Positions 43,938 through 52,584 of a stretch of DNA of 64,000 nt are shown piece by piece. The notes under the pieces are model-generated. The model did not search any database, was not told where the DNA came from, and worked only from the letters and a program-made list of their open reading frames with translations. Source of the DNA: an uncultured Saprospiraceae bacterium (GTDB lineage Bacteria; Bacteroidota; Bacteroidia; Chitinophagales; Saprospiraceae). The first letter of the stretch is position 1. Each line of letters begins with the position of its first letter. The position numbers and the translations under genes are program-made. The stretch lies in the NCBI GenBank assembly GCA_937981555.1, contig CALJOK010000050.1, forward strand, positions 1-64,000. Reading direction: 5' to 3'.

Positions 43938-45011
43938 TTACTCTGTGCCTGTATGCTTAGGAACATAATTTCTATTGAGCAAAAATAACAACGCGATAGA
44001 AATTAAGCCAAAGACAATATTACAAAATATCTGAATCGAGAAAAAAGCAATATTAGCAAATGAAAAAGCATCATATTGATTGATTCCATAAATTCCCAAA
44101 GCAGCAATAACTAACCAATGATAAGTACCCATTCCACCAGGTGAAGGAATCACAATTCCAAATGCTCCAAAAACAAAAACCATCAAAGCGACCACCGGCG
44201 AAAGGTCAGCAGTTGGTTCGAAGGAAAAGAAAAATAAATAATTCATTACAAAATACATCGCCCAAATAAACACGGTATGAAATATAAATTGACCAGGAGA
44301 TTCTAATTTTCTAACAGATAAAATTCCTTCCCAAAAACCTAAAACAAGTTCCACTACTTTTTTGTAGATGGTTGTTTGCATTATTTTTTCTCTAAAAATA
44401 AAAAACACAATTAAACCTAATACTCCAAAACCAAGTATTCCTAAAACAATTGGATTAGAGAAAAATCCACCTCCTTTTTTATCTGTATCCATATTTTCAT
44501 TTAGCCAAGTCCACAGGGTATCATACTCCAACAAGAAGGCAATTCCAATAAATGATAACAACATAATTACATCCATAATTCTACCTAAGACAATCGTTCC
44601 CATTGCTTTTTCTACAGGAACTTTTTCTGCATGATTTAGCGCAGCAGCTCGAGCCACTTCTCCCATTCGAGGAATAAATAAATTGACAAAATAGGTAATG
44701 AAAACAGCTATAATACTATTGTATAATTTGGGTTGATAACCTAGCGGTGCTAAAGTCAAATTCCAACGCATCGCTCTACTGATATTACTTAGCGTAAATG
44801 CTACCAATGCAGCAATCACCCAAAGAGGATTTACACTCCAAAAGTCATCTTTTATTTTTTGCAAAAAATCACAATCTTCTTCCGCTATTCCCTTGAGGGC
44901 ACATTCCGCTAAATACGCGTCATTGTAATTATTGTAAATGTAAGACAGAATGGTAAAACCAATTGTAAATGAAATGATGATAAAGATGATATTGCGAATT
45001 GTATTTTTCAA
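43938..45011 (-). CDS. Flippase-like membrane protein (lysylphosphatidylglycerol synthase TM-region family)
   Basis: 357 residues with about eight membrane helices. The segment FTLSNISRAMRWNLTLAPLGY and FVNLFIPRMGEVARAAAL (key residues: PRxGE-R) is the mark of the LPG_synthase_TM/UPF0104 family, with EKAMGTIVLGRIMDV and IPSPGGMGTYHW farther on. It equals the membrane half of MprF, the flippase part, without the catalytic half; homologues in other bacteria are tied to lipid or polymer flipping. An N-terminal helix (about 7-26) precedes a periplasmic loop with two Cys (CALKGIAEEDC), then seven more helices. Confidence 0.85.
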   Translation of the reverse strand: MKNTIRNIIFIIISFTIGFTILSYIYNNYNDAYLAECALKGIAEEDCDFLQKIKDDFWSVNPLWVIAALVAFTLSNISRAMRWNLTLAPLGYQPKLYNSIIAVFITYFVNLFIPRMGEVARAAALNHAEKVPVEKAMGTIVLGRIMDVIMLLSFIGIAFLLEYDTLWTWLNENMDTDKKGGGFFSNPIVLGILGFGVLGLIVFFIFREKIMQTTIYKKVVELVLGFWEGILSVRKLESPGQFIFHTVFIWAMYFVMNYLFFFSFEPTADLSPVVALMVFVFGAFGIVIPSPGGMGTYHWLVIAALGIYGINQYDAFSFANIAFFSIQIFCNIVFGLISIALLFLLNRNYVPKHTGTE

Positions 45012-45046
45012 AGAGGAATTATTTTAAATTCAAAAGTCTTTTAACG

Positions 45047-45094
45047 AAAAAAAGGTGTATTGGTTTTTCGAAAAAAATCAATACACCTTTTTTT
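45047..45094 (-). terminator. Rho-independent terminator of the SurA-like operon
   Basis: Arms AAAAAAAGGTGTATTG (45047-45062) and CAATACACCTTTTTTT (45079-45094) with inner pairing of TTTTTCGAAAAA; 19 bp beyond the 45113 stop codon. Confidence 0.88.
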
Positions 45095-45112
45095 AGGAGT
45101 AAATATTATTAT

Positions 45113-46474
45113 TTAAGGTCGGATACTGTCCTCATTCCATTTGATGAGATTAGGACATCCTTGATATGCTTGATCGATTTTGATATAAGTATTATTGATT
45201 CTTTCTTCGATCCAAGTACTCATAAATTGTGCCTTTCGTTCTTCGATCGCACCTGTCCGAATTTTACTATAATCTTGTTTTAGATTAGCTCGATGCGGAT
45301 CAGTTCGTGATTGCAAATAAATAACTCGATACATTACTTCTCCTCGCTCTTCAAATTCGATCGGTTGAGAAATTGCGCCTACTTTCATCGTATCAATCGT
45401 GAAATAAATATCCGGATCCAGATCAGCAATTTCGAAGAAAGTATTACCCGTTTTTGGGTTGACCATTCGTCCATCGTTATTAAAACTTTGTTGCTCTTTG
45501 TTAGAGTATAATTTTACGGCAAAAGAGAAACTTAAAGAATCGGTTGAAATCATTGTTCGAACAGTATCCAATATTCCCAAGGCTCGAGTTTTATCTTCTT
45601 CTGTCAAGTTAGGTCTCAATAAAATATGCCGCACATTTACAGAGTTTCCACGTCGATCTAATAATTGCATAAAGTGATATCCAAAATCAGTTTCGATTAT
45701 TTCTGAATATTCATCTTTTTCTAAGTTGTAAGCGGTTGCTTCAAATTCAGGAACATAACTTCCTCTTTTTGCCCAACCTAAATTTCCCCCTTGTTGACCT
45801 GAACCTAAATCCGCAGAATATTTTTTAGCTAATTCTGCAAAGTCTTCTCCTCCTTCTATTATTCTTTTTCTAATATCTTCCAGAGCTGTTTTAGTTCGAT
45901 CTCTTTCAGCTTGGTTGACTCGAGGCTTGTAAACAATTTCCCCTAGTTCTACTTCTGAATTAAAGTAAGGCAAACTATCTTTCGGAATTCGTGCATAGAA
46001 AGCTTTTACTTCCGAAGGAGTAACCGTTGCATCTTGCATCACTCTTCCTTGCATTCTTTCTACAAGTAATTTATTTTTCAAATCGTCTCTAAATCGACTT
46101 TTCACTTCCGCAGTTGACTGCCCATAGAAGTCTTCAAACTGTCGAACGTCACCACCCATGTAACTTAAAATCTGATCAATCCGAGCAGCCAATTGAGCTT
46201 CCACTTCTTCATCTCCTACTTCGATACTATCCAATCGTGCTTGATTCAACATCAAACTTGAAGCGATCAAGTTTTCGAATAAATTACATTTCACATCTTC
46301 AGGAATATAGCCTCGCTCTTCTGACATCTGAGCATATACTTGCTCTAGGTCTGATAACAAAACATACTCATTTCCCACATTCGCAATGATCTTATCAATT
46401 ACTTTTTTGTCTTGGCCTAACATGAAATTAGAAGCCATCAAAATGACAAAAAAGAATAACAATATTTTTTTCAT
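45113..46474 (-). CDS. SurA-like periplasmic peptidyl-prolyl isomerase
   Basis: 453 residues. Signal peptide 1-20 (LLFFFVILMASNFMLGQ). Residues 20-150 are a SurA N-domain (KKVIDKIIANVGNEYVLLSDLEQV, MLNQARLDSIEVGDEEVEAQL). Two parvulin-type domains follow (about 175-275, ending YHFMQLLDRRG, with GGNLGWAKRGSYVPEFEATAYNLEKDE, and about 280-390, VRHILLRPNLTEEDKTRA). SurA assists folding and delivery of outer-membrane proteins to the BAM complex. It ends a three-gene minus-strand cluster (49480 to 45113) of parvulin-type proteins. Confidence 0.9.
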   Translation of the reverse strand: MKKILLFFFVILMASNFMLGQDKKVIDKIIANVGNEYVLLSDLEQVYAQMSEERGYIPEDVKCNLFENLIASSLMLNQARLDSIEVGDEEVEAQLAARIDQILSYMGGDVRQFEDFYGQSTAEVKSRFRDDLKNKLLVERMQGRVMQDATVTPSEVKAFYARIPKDSLPYFNSEVELGEIVYKPRVNQAERDRTKTALEDIRKRIIEGGEDFAELAKKYSADLGSGQQGGNLGWAKRGSYVPEFEATAYNLEKDEYSEIIETDFGYHFMQLLDRRGNSVNVRHILLRPNLTEEDKTRALGILDTVRTMISTDSLSFSFAVKLYSNKEQQSFNNDGRMVNPKTGNTFFEIADLDPDIYFTIDTMKVGAISQPIEFEERGEVMYRVIYLQSRTDPHRANLKQDYSKIRTGAIEERKAQFMSTWIEERINNTYIKIDQAYQGCPNLIKWNEDSIRP

Positions 46475-46556
46475 AAGAAGTTTTTTTGGATTTGAGAATT
46501 TGAGATTTGAATATTAGTATTCCCTTATACTCAAGTCTAGATATCTCAATACCTTT

Positions 46557-47402
46557 TTATTTTGTAAATATTTTAACGTTCTTTTTACTGGTTTCTCTAT
46601 CGTAGAGTTCTTCCTTTCTTTGATCCAGTAAAACCATTTTCCTTTTATGTAAAATAACCTTTTTGATTTGATCTTCGATATAACCTAAAGGTGCTAATCC
46701 GCCACGTGATTTTTTTTCAAATACTTTTAAAAAGTAAAAATGTGTTTCGTCCGACTGATTTAAGTCTTGAGTCGGATTCAAATTACTTCCTTGTGGAAGT
46801 TGAGTTCTCAAATCACTTTGCTGGTACCAAGTATTTTCTTCCAACATGTAGAAAGAAGCATTTTGAGTAGCGTAATCTTTCATCTTTTCAAAATCTTCGC
46901 TATTGCTACTTCTCCACCAAGATCGCAACTGATCTAAATTGGGAGAAGACTTTGGAACCTTTATGAGGAAACAACGAAGAATACTTGATTGGAGTTGGTA
47001 TTGTTCTTTATTTTTTTCGTAATACGTTGATATTTCTTGTTCTGCTATGACTGAGTCTAATTGTGTTTCTACTAAAAATTGCTCGTAATTATGCCGAACT
47101 AAAGACATTCGATAGTCTCTCACCAACTCATCAATATTCAAATCTGCTGGTATATTTTTTTCTGCTTCTTGCATCAATAATGTTTCACGCGTCCATCGTT
47201 CTACTTCTGCATTTATGATCTTGGTACTGTCTTCAGGAGTTGCTCCATCAGGTACCATTCCTTCCAATTCTGATAAGAATAATTTCTTAGAAAACACTTT
47301 TGCTAATTCCACATCATTCTCTTCTTTGGCTTCTTCAGCAGGCGTACAGCTTGCTAAAAAACAAATAGTAAAAAATAAAATATAGGAGGAAAATTTTAGC
47401 AT
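46557..47402 (-). CDS. SurA-like lipoprotein without a parvulin catalytic domain
   Basis: 281 residues. Lipobox FLASC puts lipid on Cys19. Residues 35-145 match the SurA N-domain (LFLSELEGMVPDGATPEDSTKIINAEVERW, QEAEKNIPADLNIDELVRDYRMSLVRHNYEQFL); the remainder (150-281) takes the place of a parvulin domain but keeps only AQNASFYML- and LKVFEKKSRG-type segments and lacks the usual GG-x-LG motif. It may act as a chaperone. It sits 82 bp upstream of the SurA-like gene and 101 bp downstream of the two-parvulin gene. Confidence 0.78.
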   Translation of the reverse strand: MLKFSSYILFFTICFLASCTPAEEAKEENDVELAKVFSKKLFLSELEGMVPDGATPEDSTKIINAEVERWTRETLLMQEAEKNIPADLNIDELVRDYRMSLVRHNYEQFLVETQLDSVIAEQEISTYYEKNKEQYQLQSSILRCFLIKVPKSSPNLDQLRSWWRSSNSEDFEKMKDYATQNASFYMLEENTWYQQSDLRTQLPQGSNLNPTQDLNQSDETHFYFLKVFEKKSRGGLAPLGYIEDQIKKVILHKRKMVLLDQRKEELYDRETSKKNVKIFTK

Positions 47403-47457
47403 GCTTCTTTTAATGGCAAATGATTAATGTTAAGCTAGTATGTTATTTTTTAAATTA

Positions 47458-47493
47458 TTAATGGTGAACGATACATTAACCGTTCACCATTAA
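47458..47493 (-). terminator. Hairpin between two parvulin-cluster genes
   Basis: Perfect 13-bp arms TTAATGGTGAACG (47458-47470) and CGTTCACCATTAA (47481-47493), loop 10 nt, no clear T-run. It may only attenuate or process the transcript. Confidence 0.55.
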
Positions 47494-47503
47494 CAATCAA
47501 TCA

Positions 47504-49480
47504 TTACTTAATAAGTGTTTCAAAAACCTCATTGTTGATTTTAACATCGTAAGTTTTTTTCAATTCTTTGACCCATTCTCTTTCCAAGTGATCTTGATAA
47601 TCTGCCACGACATAGCCACGTGCTTCTTTCAAAGTTTTTGGACTAGCAGGAAGGATTTTTTCGATTTTCAAAAAGTTATGAGATAAATCTCGCTTGTTGA
47701 TTTCAGTTGCAGAAATAGAACCTTTTTTCCAAGGTAAATCATTTACAACTTTGTTTTTACCTTGCTCTACAATTTCAGTTCTATGAGATAAAATCTTTTT
47801 CCCATCTTTATTATACTTACTCAATGCTTTCGTAGGCGTTTTTTTCTTAGCATACTTTCGCACTTTTGGCAAACACTTAATTTCATCTTTTTTCAAAGTA
47901 TAAAAACTCACTTCAGCTCGCTCATTCCAAAAGTATTTTCGATTTTTTTTGTGCGTTGCAAAGTATTGTTCCAAGCCAACTGAATCTTGAGATGCTTTAT
48001 CCCAAACTAAAATTTTAGTCGCTTCAAAAAGTAAAATTCCTTCTTCGTATTCTCTCATCAATGCTTTGAACTCTGGATATTTTTTATCCAATTGTTGTTC
48101 CTCATATTGCATCAAAGTTTCCGAAACAAATTTATCATATAAAAATTGTACGACTTCCAATCTTGATTTACTTCGTCCCATTCTCAATCGATCTCTAGAA
48201 TTTTTTTGAGAAAAATTTTCGAAGTTAGCCACAGTATATTTGTTCTCTGTTCCTAATGTAAATAAAACATCAGTTGCTTTTTCATAACCAGGTTTCCATC
48301 GGTGAGTCATGTATTCATCTCCAACCAATGAAGCAAACATATTGTATGCTTTTTTATTTTCTGTGAAATTTGCTTCTTGCTTAATTCTGCTCAGCATAGC
48401 AACTTTAGCCATTTCGTAACGGCTATCTTTTTGAACCTTAGGTTGCAGTTTTCTTTTGGCGATATCGAAAGATTCAATTGGTTTTTTTCTTAATCGCTTG
48501 ATGATGTGCCACCCTGCTTGAGTTTCAATTGGAGTGGTATATTCACCATCCTTAGTAATTCCGAAAGCTGCATTTTCAAAAGATCGTTCATATTTATTGA
48601 TTCCGAAAAATCCAATATTTCCACCTTTACTAGCCGAAAGATTATCTTGAGACTGAGCTCTAGCTAACGCTTCAAATTCAGCACCTGCTATCAATGCCGC
48701 AGAAATACTATCGATTCTCACTTTGGCAGCAGCACCATTATCTTTAGGATCTTTTCTTATCAAAATATGTGCAGCTTCAATCTCTCCTCTTGCAGGTCGA
48801 CTCCTATTCACTTTGATGATGTGATAACCGGCCGCAGATTTCACTATTTTTGACTCACCTTCTTTCAAAGAGTAAGCTGCATTTTCGAATTCATAAAAAC
48901 CGTCAGGCAATAAAGCCGTCATATAACCGAGATTTCCTCCATTAGTTTTTGCTGATTTATCATCAGATTTATCCGCAGCTACTTTTGCGAAATCAGCACC
49001 ACCTTCGATAGCTGTTTTTAAATTATTGACTTTAAGAAATGCATTCAATGTATCTTTTGGTGAAGCTGTTGGTGGAACTAGAACCATGATATGACTAATG
49101 TCAATATCTCGTAATGACCGATCATAAGCTTCTTTTACCAAACGCTCTGTCACTTCTTTATCTACCAAATAGGAATTAGCTAATTGTTTTCGGTAACCTG
49201 CCAATTCTTGTTGAAGAACTGGAATGGTATCTAATTTCATTTCTTTTGCTCGCTGTACTTTTAATTTAAATTTGACATATAAATCCAAATATTCATCCAA
49301 TGATTTTTTAGAAAAGTCAGCTTTGTCTCCATTCGTTTTACTGTAGATATATTCAAATTCCGAAAGATGAACGGGGTTGCCTTCTACTAAAAACAAAACA
49401 GGATCATTCGTTTGAGCAAACGAATTTTGAAATCCAAAAAATAGAGTTGCAATAAGTGCTAAAATAAATCGCTTTGACAT
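47504..49480 (-). CDS. Periplasmic peptidyl-prolyl isomerase with two parvulin domains
   Basis: 658 residues. Signal peptide 1-22 (FILALIATLFFGFQNSFAQ). A SurA-type N-domain (about 23-125; GNPVHLSEFEYIYSKTNG, DLYVKFKLKVQRAKEM) is followed by two parvulin domains: 126-228 (ISHIMVLV, GGNLGYMTALLPDGFYEFENAAYSL, GYHIIKVNRSRP) and 232-335 (AAHILIRKD, GGNIGFFGINKYERSFENAAFGI, GWHIIKRLRKKP). The last 300 residues form a helical extension of a type common in Bacteroidota homologues. It is first of the cluster and has its own promoter (49576-49583). Confidence 0.92.
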   Translation of the reverse strand: MSKRFILALIATLFFGFQNSFAQTNDPVLFLVEGNPVHLSEFEYIYSKTNGDKADFSKKSLDEYLDLYVKFKLKVQRAKEMKLDTIPVLQQELAGYRKQLANSYLVDKEVTERLVKEAYDRSLRDIDISHIMVLVPPTASPKDTLNAFLKVNNLKTAIEGGADFAKVAADKSDDKSAKTNGGNLGYMTALLPDGFYEFENAAYSLKEGESKIVKSAAGYHIIKVNRSRPARGEIEAAHILIRKDPKDNGAAAKVRIDSISAALIAGAEFEALARAQSQDNLSASKGGNIGFFGINKYERSFENAAFGITKDGEYTTPIETQAGWHIIKRLRKKPIESFDIAKRKLQPKVQKDSRYEMAKVAMLSRIKQEANFTENKKAYNMFASLVGDEYMTHRWKPGYEKATDVLFTLGTENKYTVANFENFSQKNSRDRLRMGRSKSRLEVVQFLYDKFVSETLMQYEEQQLDKKYPEFKALMREYEEGILLFEATKILVWDKASQDSVGLEQYFATHKKNRKYFWNERAEVSFYTLKKDEIKCLPKVRKYAKKKTPTKALSKYNKDGKKILSHRTEIVEQGKNKVVNDLPWKKGSISATEINKRDLSHNFLKIEKILPASPKTLKEARGYVVADYQDHLEREWVKELKKTYDVKINNEVFETLIK

Positions 49481-49769
49481 TATAATTTCTTTTTAAAGTT
49501 TTAGCTTTTTATAAAAAAATAAGACTGTGAGTTATTGAAATAAAATCCTTTTTCCAGCCTTTTGGAAAAACACCGCAAAATTAGCAATTCTAAGTACAAA
49601 AAGGCAACATTATAGCTTTAATGTTTTTTTAGAAAATGGAAAATTGTCGGGTAATTATTATAGAAAAACCATTGATTTAACGCCTAAAACCACAACTATA
49701 ATATTAGTAGAGAAAGGTTTTTATCACAAGATTGATATTTAAGTCATTGTTTGAAAGTTAATATATTTT
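49481..49769. other. Intergenic region upstream of the parvulin cluster
   Basis: 289 bp with no gene seen. It holds the promoter listed at 49576-49607; the rest is AT-rich sequence without other clear structure. Confidence 0.5.
49576..49607 (-). promoter_or_regulatory. Promoter of the parvulin cluster
   Basis: On the minus strand TAATTTTG (bases 49583-49576) matches TAnnTTTG, and TTG (49607-49605) lies 21 bp upstream, the position of the Bacteroidota -33 element. The distance to the start codon is about 96 bp. Confidence 0.6.
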
Positions 49770-49817
49770 AAACCGAAAAAAGCCTAACTGAGTTAACAAT
49801 TAGGCTTTTTTCGGTTT
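49770..49817 (-). terminator. Rho-independent terminator of the HExxH protein gene
   Basis: Perfect 18-bp arms AAACCGAAAAAAGCCTAA (49770-49787) and its complement (49800-49817) with a 12-nt loop, 17 bp after the stop at 49834. Confidence 0.92.
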
Positions 49818-49833
49818 TCTTTTTTCAAAAAAA

Positions 49834-50370
49834 TTATTCCTCCAAAAGAGACAATTCCATCGCTATTTTATAAAACCATTCTTTTTGTTGCTCTTTGTCC
49901 AAACTATGTCGTGACATCAAGTCAAAAGCATTTTGTTCTGTTCGCCAATTATCAATAAATGAGCTGACAAAATTTTCAAAATCTACTTCTTCCCCACATT
50001 TGAATCTGCGCTCTTTTAATGATTTCCTTAATCTTCTCGCTGCTAATTCTGTGATGTCAAAATGAATTTGTTCATGAATTAAATGATGATCGGTAAGTGC
50101 TTCTTCTTTTACCCATGATTCATCTTTCTCAAAATAAGCTTGTACTTTAAAAGTGATTTCTCCATCCTTACAACCTTTATAATGAATAATTCCAGAAGAA
50201 GTTAAAGCTGAGATTGATTCATAATCAAACCGAGGTTTGCCTTCAAAATCATCCCACGTAAGTCGATAATCAGATGTCCAATAAATAACATCGTTAGAGT
50301 CGGCGCTCGTTCCGAAGAGAATAATAAAAAGTCCGAGCAGAAAGTGTAGACCAAAATTTTTCTTTTTCAT
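49834..50370 (-). CDS. Secreted DUF922-like HExxH protein
   Basis: 178 residues. Signal-peptide-like N-terminus (LHFLLGLFIILFGTSADS, 7-24). The body begins with YRLTWDDFEGKPRFDYESISALTSSGI, typical of the DUF922 group, and carries HEQIHFDI with HExxH at 99-103, in a helix after a beta-sheet. A third zinc ligand would lie downstream (for example Glu107 or His109-region residues), not certain. This family is taken to be secreted zinc-dependent proteases, based on the motif. C-terminal region is helical and charged. Monocistronic. Confidence 0.75.
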   Translation of the reverse strand: MKKKNFGLHFLLGLFIILFGTSADSNDVIYWTSDYRLTWDDFEGKPRFDYESISALTSSGIIHYKGCKDGEITFKVQAYFEKDESWVKEEALTDHHLIHEQIHFDITELAARRLRKSLKERRFKCGEEVDFENFVSSFIDNWRTEQNAFDLMSRHSLDKEQQKEWFYKIAMELSLLEE

Positions 50371-50547
50371 GAGGATTATTTTTTTTTGTAGAGATGTAAT
50401 GAATTGCGTCTCTCCTTAGATTACATTTTAAGCAATCTAGTTTTTTGTAAATTGTTTTCTGAAAACGTGTAAGTCTTGTTATGGTTTTCAAAGAAAAGTA
50501 AATATTCACCTCATGATTTTCTTAACTAAATAGACTTGCGGTAAAAA

Positions 50548-50871
50548 TTACAATTCGAGAGAAGGATCCCAAAAGTGTTTTTTGAAATCTACGATGGTAT
50601 CATTTTTCACTTCGACACCTTCGTTCTCTAATAATTGTTGCATCATCGTTGGACTTGGAAAATGATTCCGACCGCTGAGTTCGCCTTTTCGATTGACGAC
50701 TCTGTGAGCAGGCACATTTCCATCTGTAAAACTTTTATTCAATGCCCATCCCACCATTCTCGCCGAACCTAATTCTAAATAATTAGCAATTGTACCATAA
50801 GTACTAAATCGACCAAAAGGAATGAGACGAGTAACTTCATAGACGTCTTGAACATAATTTCTTTTTTCCAT
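50548..50871 (-). CDS. Alkyltransferase-like protein (MGMT family, catalytic Cys replaced by Ala)
   Basis: 107 residues, equal in size to Ada/MGMT C-terminal domains. The DNA-binding helix-turn-helix segment PFGRFSTYGTIANYLELGSARMVGWALNKS (19-48; key residues RMVGWAL) is kept. The active-site motif PCHRV is PAHRVV (54-59) with Ala55 in place of the alkyl-accepting Cys, so it cannot take up alkyl groups. Such ATL proteins bind O6-alkylguanine and bend DNA, and hand the lesion to nucleotide excision repair. The fold end is typical (NRKGELSG, LLENEGVEV). It is a single gene between non-repair genes. Confidence 0.9.
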   Translation of the reverse strand: MEKRNYVQDVYEVTRLIPFGRFSTYGTIANYLELGSARMVGWALNKSFTDGNVPAHRVVNRKGELSGRNHFPSPTMMQQLLENEGVEVKNDTIVDFKKHFWDPSLEL

Positions 50872-51276
50872 AATTAAGTTGTAATCATTTTATTGGTTCA
50901 AAGAAAAATCTTGTTTCTAATCTGACACAAGAATTTTTTTGAACGACTTTGAAAAATAGTTACGCTAATATAGTTTTATCGGAATTTGAAAAAACATAAA
51001 CAGGAATCTATTTTTAAAATAAGTCCAAGGACTTAATTACTTTTGCCTCTCTTTTGGAAAAAAGAACATTCTAAATTGAGGGATTTTTTTTTAAAATTGT
51101 AAGGTTCGGTAAGGTTCTCGATTTGAATTGAGCGAAATATATTATAATAATATCAAATATTATTCCTTTCTGTCTTATTTCGAGTAAGTTCTATAAAACT
51201 AAACGAGAAATCTAGAATTTAGTATATGTCAAAATAAAATTTCACTAAAAGTATTTTTACCAAAATCACTTAAATC
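50872..51276. other. Intergenic region
   Basis: 405 bp, AT-rich and without a gene I can support. A short GGTTC-GGTAA-GGTTC direct repeat lies near 51105-51120. No clear terminator, promoter or inverted repeat was seen. Confidence 0.4.
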
Positions 51277-51927
51277 ATGTTAAAAGTCAAGGTTAAGGCA
51301 AGTCAAATTACAAATTTAACGGATGCACGATATTTTGCTGCATGGGAAGTCGAATGGTTAGGGTTCAACTTTGACCAAGGTTCAGAACATTATATTTTGC
51401 CACAAAACATGAAAGCAATCAAAGAATGGGTCGAAGGAGTAAAGGTGGTTGGTGAGTTTCCATTTGCGACAGCAGAAGATATTAATGAGGCTGTTGGTTT
51501 GTTGGATTTGCATGCCGTGCAAGTTGGGATGTTTACAGAAGTGCCTGTTTTAGCAAAAATTACTGCAGCTCCGATTATTAAAGAAGTGGTAATTTCTTCT
51601 GAGGTTGATGAAGTGAGTTTGGAAAATCATTTGGAACAATGTGCTCCACATGTAGCGTATTTTTTATTATCTTTTGAAAAAAGTGGAACGACTTGGGAGA
51701 TGCTCAAAAATGGCGAATCTCAAATTGGAAATGTATTGTTAGAAAAATTATGTGCGAAATATAAAATCATTTTAAGTATCAATTTGTCGCAAGATTCTTT
51801 GGATGAAATTTTAGCGATTCCGAATTTGCATGCTTTAAATGTGAAAGGAGGAGAAGAAGAAAAGGTAGGTGTGAAATCGTTTGATGAGTTAGACGAAATT
51901 TTTGAAGCGCTTGAGATTTTAGTGTAA
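51277..51927 (+). CDS. TrpF-like protein with altered catalytic residue
   Basis: 216 residues. The N-terminus LKVKVKASQITNLTDARYFAAWEVEWLGFNFD aligns with TrpF (VKICGITNLEDA..AGADALGF-type), but the catalytic Cys position falls in K-A-S-Q-I-T-N: Ser or Ala. The C-terminal LHALNVKGGEEEKVGVKSFDELDEIFEAL mirrors the end of TrpF (loss of the S-S-G motif). The general-acid Asp region and GGTG motif are not recognisable. It is therefore unlikely to isomerise phosphoribosylanthranilate; no trp genes are adjacent. Function unknown. It converges with yqeY-like gene. Confidence 0.72.
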   Translation: MLKVKVKASQITNLTDARYFAAWEVEWLGFNFDQGSEHYILPQNMKAIKEWVEGVKVVGEFPFATAEDINEAVGLLDLHAVQVGMFTEVPVLAKITAAPIIKEVVISSEVDEVSLENHLEQCAPHVAYFLLSFEKSGTTWEMLKNGESQIGNVLLEKLCAKYKIILSINLSQDSLDEILAIPNLHALNVKGGEEEKVGVKSFDELDEIFEALEILV

Positions 51928-51981
51928 TCTAAATTATCGTAGGTTGTAGCAAAAAAACAAATACAGAAATCTACTACCACA

Positions 51982-52018
51982 AATCGACTCGAAGAGTCGA
52001 CCTCCGGTAGTCGATTTT
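51982..52018. repeat. Palindromic repeat/terminator between convergent genes
   Basis: CGACTC-GAA-GAGTCG (51985-51999) nested in outer arms AAATCGACT (51982-51990) and AGTCGATTT, followed by a T-run. The core CGACTC/GAGTCG is the same as in the arms at 13329-13382. It may terminate the plus-strand gene ending at 51927. Confidence 0.7.
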
Positions 52019-52019
52019 T

Positions 52020-52466
52020 TTATCCTAACAATGCTCTTACAAGTCCAGATATAGTTTTTCCATCAGCCTTTCCAGCCAATTGCTGTGAAGCCATCCCCAT
52101 GACTTTACCCATATCTTTCATAGAAGAAGCACCCGTTTTTTCGATAATTCCTTTGATTAAATTTTCCAATTCTGCAGCATCCATTTGCTTTGGTAAATAT
52201 TTATTCAACACTTCGATTTCTTCTCTTTCTTTGACCGCCAAATCTTCTCGATCTTGTTTTTCGAAAATGTCCAAAGAATCCTTTCGTTGTTTTACTAATT
52301 TTTGAACGATTTTGATTTCGCCAGCATCATCTAATTCTTTTCCACTTCCATCTGTTTTCGCTAAAAGAATTGCTGATTTGATAGCTCTTAATCCACGAAG
52401 CGAAACTGCATCTTTTGCTTTCATGGCAGTTTTGATGTCATCATTAATTCTTAATTCTAAACTCAT
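52020..52466 (-). CDS. GatB/YqeY-domain protein
   Basis: 148 residues, the full size of YqeY-type proteins. The pattern is typical: MSLELRINDDIKTAMKAKDAVSLRGLRAIKSAILLAK, KIVQKLVKQRKDSLDIFEKQ, EIEVLNKYLPKQMDAAELENLIKGII and MKDMGKVMGMASQQLAGKADGKTISGLVRALLG. The domain is shared with GatB, the amidotransferase subunit that converts Glu-tRNA-Gln, and suggests tRNA interaction; the free protein's role is not settled. It has no neighbour link other than the rsmA gene 118 bp upstream on the same strand. Confidence 0.93.
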   Translation of the reverse strand: MSLELRINDDIKTAMKAKDAVSLRGLRAIKSAILLAKTDGSGKELDDAGEIKIVQKLVKQRKDSLDIFEKQDREDLAVKEREEIEVLNKYLPKQMDAAELENLIKGIIEKTGASSMKDMGKVMGMASQQLAGKADGKTISGLVRALLG

Positions 52467-52584
52467 TTTGACTTTTTTGAATTCTAAAAAATAATTTCGC
52501 TTTCATCTAATTCGAAATTTCTATTAGAATGGTTTTATAAATAAAAATATACTTGTTAAAAGATTTTTTGGAGAAAAAAGTTCA

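Noticed and set aside
50294-50509. 71-residue frame overlapping the HExxH protein start
   Set aside because: Overlaps the real gene and its leader out of frame with no protein-like features.
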